Positions 39,145 through 42,076 of a DNA stretch of 42,076 nt are shown piece by piece. The stretch comes from Candidatus Fibrimonadaceae bacterium (GTDB lineage Bacteria > Fibrobacterota > Fibrobacteria > Fibrobacterales > Fibrobacteraceae). Below the pieces are notes generated by a model. It made no database searches. It had not been told where the DNA came from and worked only from the letters and a program-made list of their open reading frames with translations. The stretch is taken from the NCBI GenBank assembly GCA_031281345.1, contig JAITFN010000049.1, positions 1 to 42,076 on the forward strand, read 5' to 3'. A program made the translations under genes and the position numbers. Every line of letters begins with the position of its first letter. Position 1 is the first letter of the stretch.

Positions 39145-40416
39145 ATGAAAAGAGTATCTGGAATTTTGTTTTTGCTCGCTTTTGCAATAAGCGGAGTTTT
39201 CTTCTCTTGTTCCAACAATGAGGAGAACACCGTTGAACCAGGCAATTCTGGTGGCTCAGGCCATTCCAGCAACTCTAACAATACTACTATTTCCAGCAGT
39301 TCCAATAATCCAGCTGGAAATTCTAGCAGTTCTGTTGCGAGTAATCCTAGTTCCAGCAGCCCTGCAAACTCCAGCCCTGCTGCTTCTTCATCTTCTGCAG
39401 CAATCACGCCAAGCAGTTCTTCTAGAGCCGCTTCTTCTTCCTCTGCTGCTACCCAAAGTCCTTGTGTGCAGCCACAAAATGGTGTTCCGTCTGGTGGTAT
39501 AACATCTTGCATTATAGTAAACGGCAAATGCTACACCTGCAATCCCGAACGCGGCAATGACTGTAATCAACCTTGGATTTGGAATGGCGGCAATGCAAGT
39601 GGTGATACGTATTGGTACAAAGAAGTTTCTTGCAATGGCAGCATTGGTGGAACTTCTTCATCTTCTAGAGCTAGTTCCTCAAGCACAACAGGCGGTGGCG
39701 GCACTTCTTCAACAGGCGGCAACAACGGCACACCCAGCTACACGCCAACAGCACCTGGAAACGAAGAATCAAAGCTAACTCATTATTGGGATGCCTGCAA
39801 ACCGAGCTGCTCGTGGAGCGGAAAAGGCGGCTTGCAAGCCAATAGTTGCAATATAAATGGTGGCAAAATCGGGCATAACGATAGCGACAAAAGTTCATGC
39901 GATGGCGGAACTGCATTTATGTGTATGAACAACGCTCCTTGGAAAGTGGGCAATGTAAGTTTTGGTTATGTTGCGGCGGCTATTGGCAGTTGCGGTGACT
40001 GCTATCAATTTGACTTCTCCAATGGGCAAATTATGGTTGTTATGGCAAACAATCACGGAAACATACATGAAGGGGCTAAATTTGACCTTATGATTCCGGG
40101 CGGTGGTGCTGGCGATTTTACTCAAGGTTTAGTAAGGCAGGTTCAACAGGTCGGCGGTATAAGCAATCCAGATATGGGTATTCAATATGGCGGATTTAGA
40201 GGCAAATGCGGCTGGACTCATAGTACAGCCAATGTTAATTGCGTAGAGAAGATGTGCAATGATGTTTTCAAAAATATGCCAGATTTGAAAGCTGGTTGCC
40301 TTTGGTATGTAGAAAATTTGGGAAGGGCACCTGGTTCAAATGAAAGTAGCTGGAACAATCCGATCGTTAAATATAAGAAAGTCACTTGCCCAAGAGAATT
40401 AACAGAAAGATATTGA
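39145..40416 (+). CDS. GH45 endoglucanase lipoprotein (second of three)
   Basis: This 423-residue lipoprotein (signal LLAFAISGVFFSC) has a long Ser/Asn/Ala linker, then the same 55-residue Cys module as its upstream neighbour (CYTCNPERGND), a second linker, and a GH45 domain from about residue 210. THYWDACKPSCSWSGKGG and KFDLMIPGGGAGDF keep the two catalytic Asp; the residue after GDF is Thr where the other two copies have Asp. It lacks the Ig-like repeats. It is coded in the same operon, 11 bases after the first GH45 gene and 4 bases before the third. Confidence 0.9.
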   Translation: MKRVSGILFLLAFAISGVFFSCSNNEENTVEPGNSGGSGHSSNSNNTTISSSSNNPAGNSSSSVASNPSSSSPANSSPAASSSSAAITPSSSSRAASSSSAATQSPCVQPQNGVPSGGITSCIIVNGKCYTCNPERGNDCNQPWIWNGGNASGDTYWYKEVSCNGSIGGTSSSSRASSSSTTGGGGTSSTGGNNGTPSYTPTAPGNEESKLTHYWDACKPSCSWSGKGGLQANSCNINGGKIGHNDSDKSSCDGGTAFMCMNNAPWKVGNVSFGYVAAAIGSCGDCYQFDFSNGQIMVVMANNHGNIHEGAKFDLMIPGGGAGDFTQGLVRQVQQVGGISNPDMGIQYGGFRGKCGWTHSTANVNCVEKMCNDVFKNMPDLKAGCLWYVENLGRAPGSNESSWNNPIVKYKKVTCPRELTERY

Positions 40417-40420
40417 TAGT

Positions 40421-41155
40421 ATGAAAAAAGCATCTGGGATTTTGTTTTTGCTTGCCTTTGCAATAGGCACAGCCTTCTTCGCTTGCTCCAAAGAAGAAAA
40501 TCAAGAACCCTCGTCATCAACTGCAAAAACAACCCAGTATTGGGACGCTTGTAAACCCAGTTGCTCGTGGAGCAGAAATGCTGGTGGCAAGCCAGCCAAT
40601 GCCTGCAATATATCAGGCACCAGAATTGGTCACAGTGATAACGACAAAAGCGCATGCGATGGAGGAGTTGCATTTGCCTGCATGGACCAAGCCCCTTGGA
40701 AAGTGGGCAATATCAGCTACGGCTATGCCGCGATTAACATGGGTAATTGCGGAGACTGTTATCAATTAGATTTCCCTAATGGGGAAATTATGTTTGTTAT
40801 GAAAAACAATACTGGAAACTTAAAAGAAGGCGCTAAATTTGACCTTATGATTCCAGGCGGTGGTGTTGGCGATTTTGATGCTTTAACAAGGCAAGTTGAA
40901 AATAGCGGTGTGAGCAATCCAAATATGGGTGTAAAATATGGTGGATTTAGAGGCGCATGTGGCTGGAGCTACAATCAGACAAATGTTAATTGCGTAAAGC
41001 AAAAATGCGAAGAAATTTTCGCAAATCTCCCAGAATTGAAAGCTGGCTGCCTTTGGTATGCAAACACCTTGGGAACCGATAAAGCAAGTTTTGAAAATCC
41101 AACCGTTAAATATAAAAAGGTTGATTGCCCAAAAGAATTAACAGATAGATATTGA
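40421..41155 (+). CDS. GH45 endoglucanase lipoprotein, minimal form (third of three)
   Basis: This 244-residue lipoprotein (signal LLAFAIGTAFFAC) has almost no linker, so the GH45 domain starts near residue 33. TTQYWDACKPSCSWSRNAGG and KFDLMIPGGGVGDFD carry both catalytic Asp, and KYGGFRGACGWSYNQ, AGCLWYANT and a final CPKELTDRY follow. It is the shortest copy and could be the ancestral layout or a catalytic domain relying on neighbours for binding. hisA follows after 6 bases, so all four genes are probably one transcript. Confidence 0.9.
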   Translation: MKKASGILFLLAFAIGTAFFACSKEENQEPSSSTAKTTQYWDACKPSCSWSRNAGGKPANACNISGTRIGHSDNDKSACDGGVAFACMDQAPWKVGNISYGYAAINMGNCGDCYQLDFPNGEIMFVMKNNTGNLKEGAKFDLMIPGGGVGDFDALTRQVENSGVSNPNMGVKYGGFRGACGWSYNQTNVNCVKQKCEEIFANLPELKAGCLWYANTLGTDKASFENPTVKYKKVDCPKELTDRY

Positions 41156-41161
41156 TAAACA

Positions 41162-41914
41162 ATGAGCAAATTTCGCCCCTGCATAGACCTGCACAATGGC
41201 AAAGTAAAACAAATAGTTGGTTCTTCGCTTTCGCAAAACGAAAAGGAACTTAAAACAAATTTCATTTCCCAAAAACCCGCAGAATGGTACGCCCAGCTCT
41301 ACAAAAAAGACGGCTTAAAAGGCGGGCATATAATAATGCTTGGAAGTGGCAACGAAGAAGCCGCCACAAGAGCCTTGAAAGCCTACCCAAACGGAATGCA
41401 AATAGGCGGTGGAATAAACACCGAAAACGCAGAAAAGTACTTGGAAGTCGGAGCCGCCGCTGTTATAGTCACCAGCTATATATTCCCAAATGGAAAATTT
41501 TCCCTTGAAAATTTAAAAGCCTTATCCAGCGAAATTGGCAAAGAGCATTTGGTTGTTGATTTGAGTTGCTATGGAACCCAAAATAAATGGGTAGTAGCCA
41601 TAAATCGCTGGCAAACCTTAACCGATTTTTACATAAACAAAGAAAATTTATATATGATTTCTGAGTATTGCTTTGAATTTTTGGTACACGCTGCAGGTGT
41701 TGAGGGCAAGCAACAGGGCATGGATTTGGAATTGCTCAAATTTTTGGGTGCGCACTCCCCTATTCCCGCAACTTACGCGGGTGGAGCAAACAACCTAAAA
41801 GACTTTGAAACCTGCAATGAGCTATCAAAAGGAAGGGTGGATTTAACCATAGGCAGTGCCTTGGACATTTTTGGGGGAAATGTACCTTACGAGGAATGTC
41901 GGAAGTTTGTCTAA
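41162..41914 (+). CDS. hisA: Eukaryotic-type HisA (ProFAR isomerase)
   Basis: The enzyme isomerises the ribotide intermediate (ProFAR to PRFAR) in histidine synthesis. The start FRPCIDLHNGKVKQIVGSSL matches yeast His6-type HisA more closely than the standard bacterial form. QIGGGINTENAEKYLEVGA, VIVTSYIFPNG, LVVDLSCYG, FLVHAAGVEGKQQGMD and PATYAGGANNLKDF complete the (beta-alpha)8 layout of that subgroup. The 250 residues are normal. It sits directly behind three GH45 genes with no other his gene in the window, so it is detached from a histidine operon. Its stop overlaps the next leftward gene by 4 bases. Confidence 0.92.
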   Translation: MSKFRPCIDLHNGKVKQIVGSSLSQNEKELKTNFISQKPAEWYAQLYKKDGLKGGHIIMLGSGNEEAATRALKAYPNGMQIGGGINTENAEKYLEVGAAAVIVTSYIFPNGKFSLENLKALSSEIGKEHLVVDLSCYGTQNKWVVAINRWQTLTDFYINKENLYMISEYCFEFLVHAAGVEGKQQGMDLELLKFLGAHSPIPATYAGGANNLKDFETCNELSKGRVDLTIGSALDIFGGNVPYEECRKFV

Positions 41915-42076
41915 TAAACCCTCAAATTATTCGCCTCTACTTCCACGCCATCGCCCGCCTGTCTCACTATGCCTATGCCGTATTTTCTTGCTTCTTCCAT
42001 AACTTTTTTGCTAAAGGAGAAACCTGCTATGCCAAGATAAGTTTTGAATTTCTTGTATTTAGGAAAAAATTTTCTG
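41911..42076 (-). CDS. C-terminal fragment of an unknown gene (window edge)
   Basis: An open frame runs off the right edge. The visible 54 residues include YKKFKTYLGIAGFSFSKKVM and GIGIVRQAGDGVEVEANNL, then stop. The style recalls the C-terminus of DUF3782-like proteins with a nuclease-type fold (usually YGGIAALSF followed by a Gly-Asp segment), but too little is visible to assign it. Confidence 0.55.
   Translation of the reverse strand, partial: RKFFPKYKKFKTYLGIAGFSFSKKVMEEARKYGIGIVRQAGDGVEVEANNLRVY

Noticed and set aside
1-42076. CRISPR array
   Set aside because: No regularly spaced direct repeats with unique spacers were seen; the repeats present are coding (Ser, Pro-Ala, Ig-like).

Overview
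The window suggests a chromosome of the Fibrobacterota, probably a gut lineage. The evidence is a FISUMP-type lipoprotein (Fibrobacter succinogenes major paralogous domain), lipoproteins with long Ser-rich linkers, a family 8 cellulase with a type-IX-secretion-like C-terminal tail, and three GH45 cellulase genes in a row. The host half reads like a free-living cellulolytic genome. The left half is a prophage or phage-like island. Assignment is by recognition of families, not by a search.

Left half (1 to about 23,807): phage-type DNA. At the far left is the core of a diversity-generating retroelement (DGR): an asparagine-codon-rich template repeat (about 104-292) followed directly by a DGR-type reverse transcriptase (311-1300). 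Its variable target gene is not in the window and probably lies just to the left. Then come a membrane/coiled-coil protein and a leftward block with a VRR-NUC nuclease, a ParB-methyltransferase fusion, a small zinc-ribbon gene and an SF2 helicase. A rightward recombination cassette follows (PD-(D/E)XK exonuclease, RecT, Rad50-like ATPase), then a serine recombinase and a DUF1353 protein. From about 23.8 kb back to 11.7 kb runs one long leftward array of more than 30 tightly overlapping genes, most with strong GGAGG-type ribosome sites. It holds a VapE-like ATPase, a DUF5131 protein, an ASCH-like protein, a C5-cytosine methyltransferase split at a G9 tract, a HAD phosphatase, a radical SAM protein, DUF5675 and an adenine methyltransferase with an in-frame stop. 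No capsid, terminase or tail genes are visible here. Several interrupted genes suggest decay, phase variation or a mixed assembly.

Junction (about 23.77-23.83 kb): the phage VapE gene and the host FISUMP lipoprotein gene are divergent, overlap at their 5' ends, and both lack a convincing start. This looks like an insertion or deletion boundary.

Right half (23.8-42.08 kb): host genes for cell-surface polysaccharide breakdown and housekeeping: FISUMP lipoprotein, GH8 endoglucanase, serS, a PEGA-domain protein, two Ser-rich lipoproteins, miaB, an outer-membrane protein with a long Pro-Ala repeat, tRNA-Gln(CUG), a CorC/HlyC-type CBS protein, three tandem GH45 lipoproteins, a eukaryotic-type hisA, and the end of a leftward gene at the window edge. 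Host promoters share the string TTTTTCTATATT, twice with a well-spaced -35 box.
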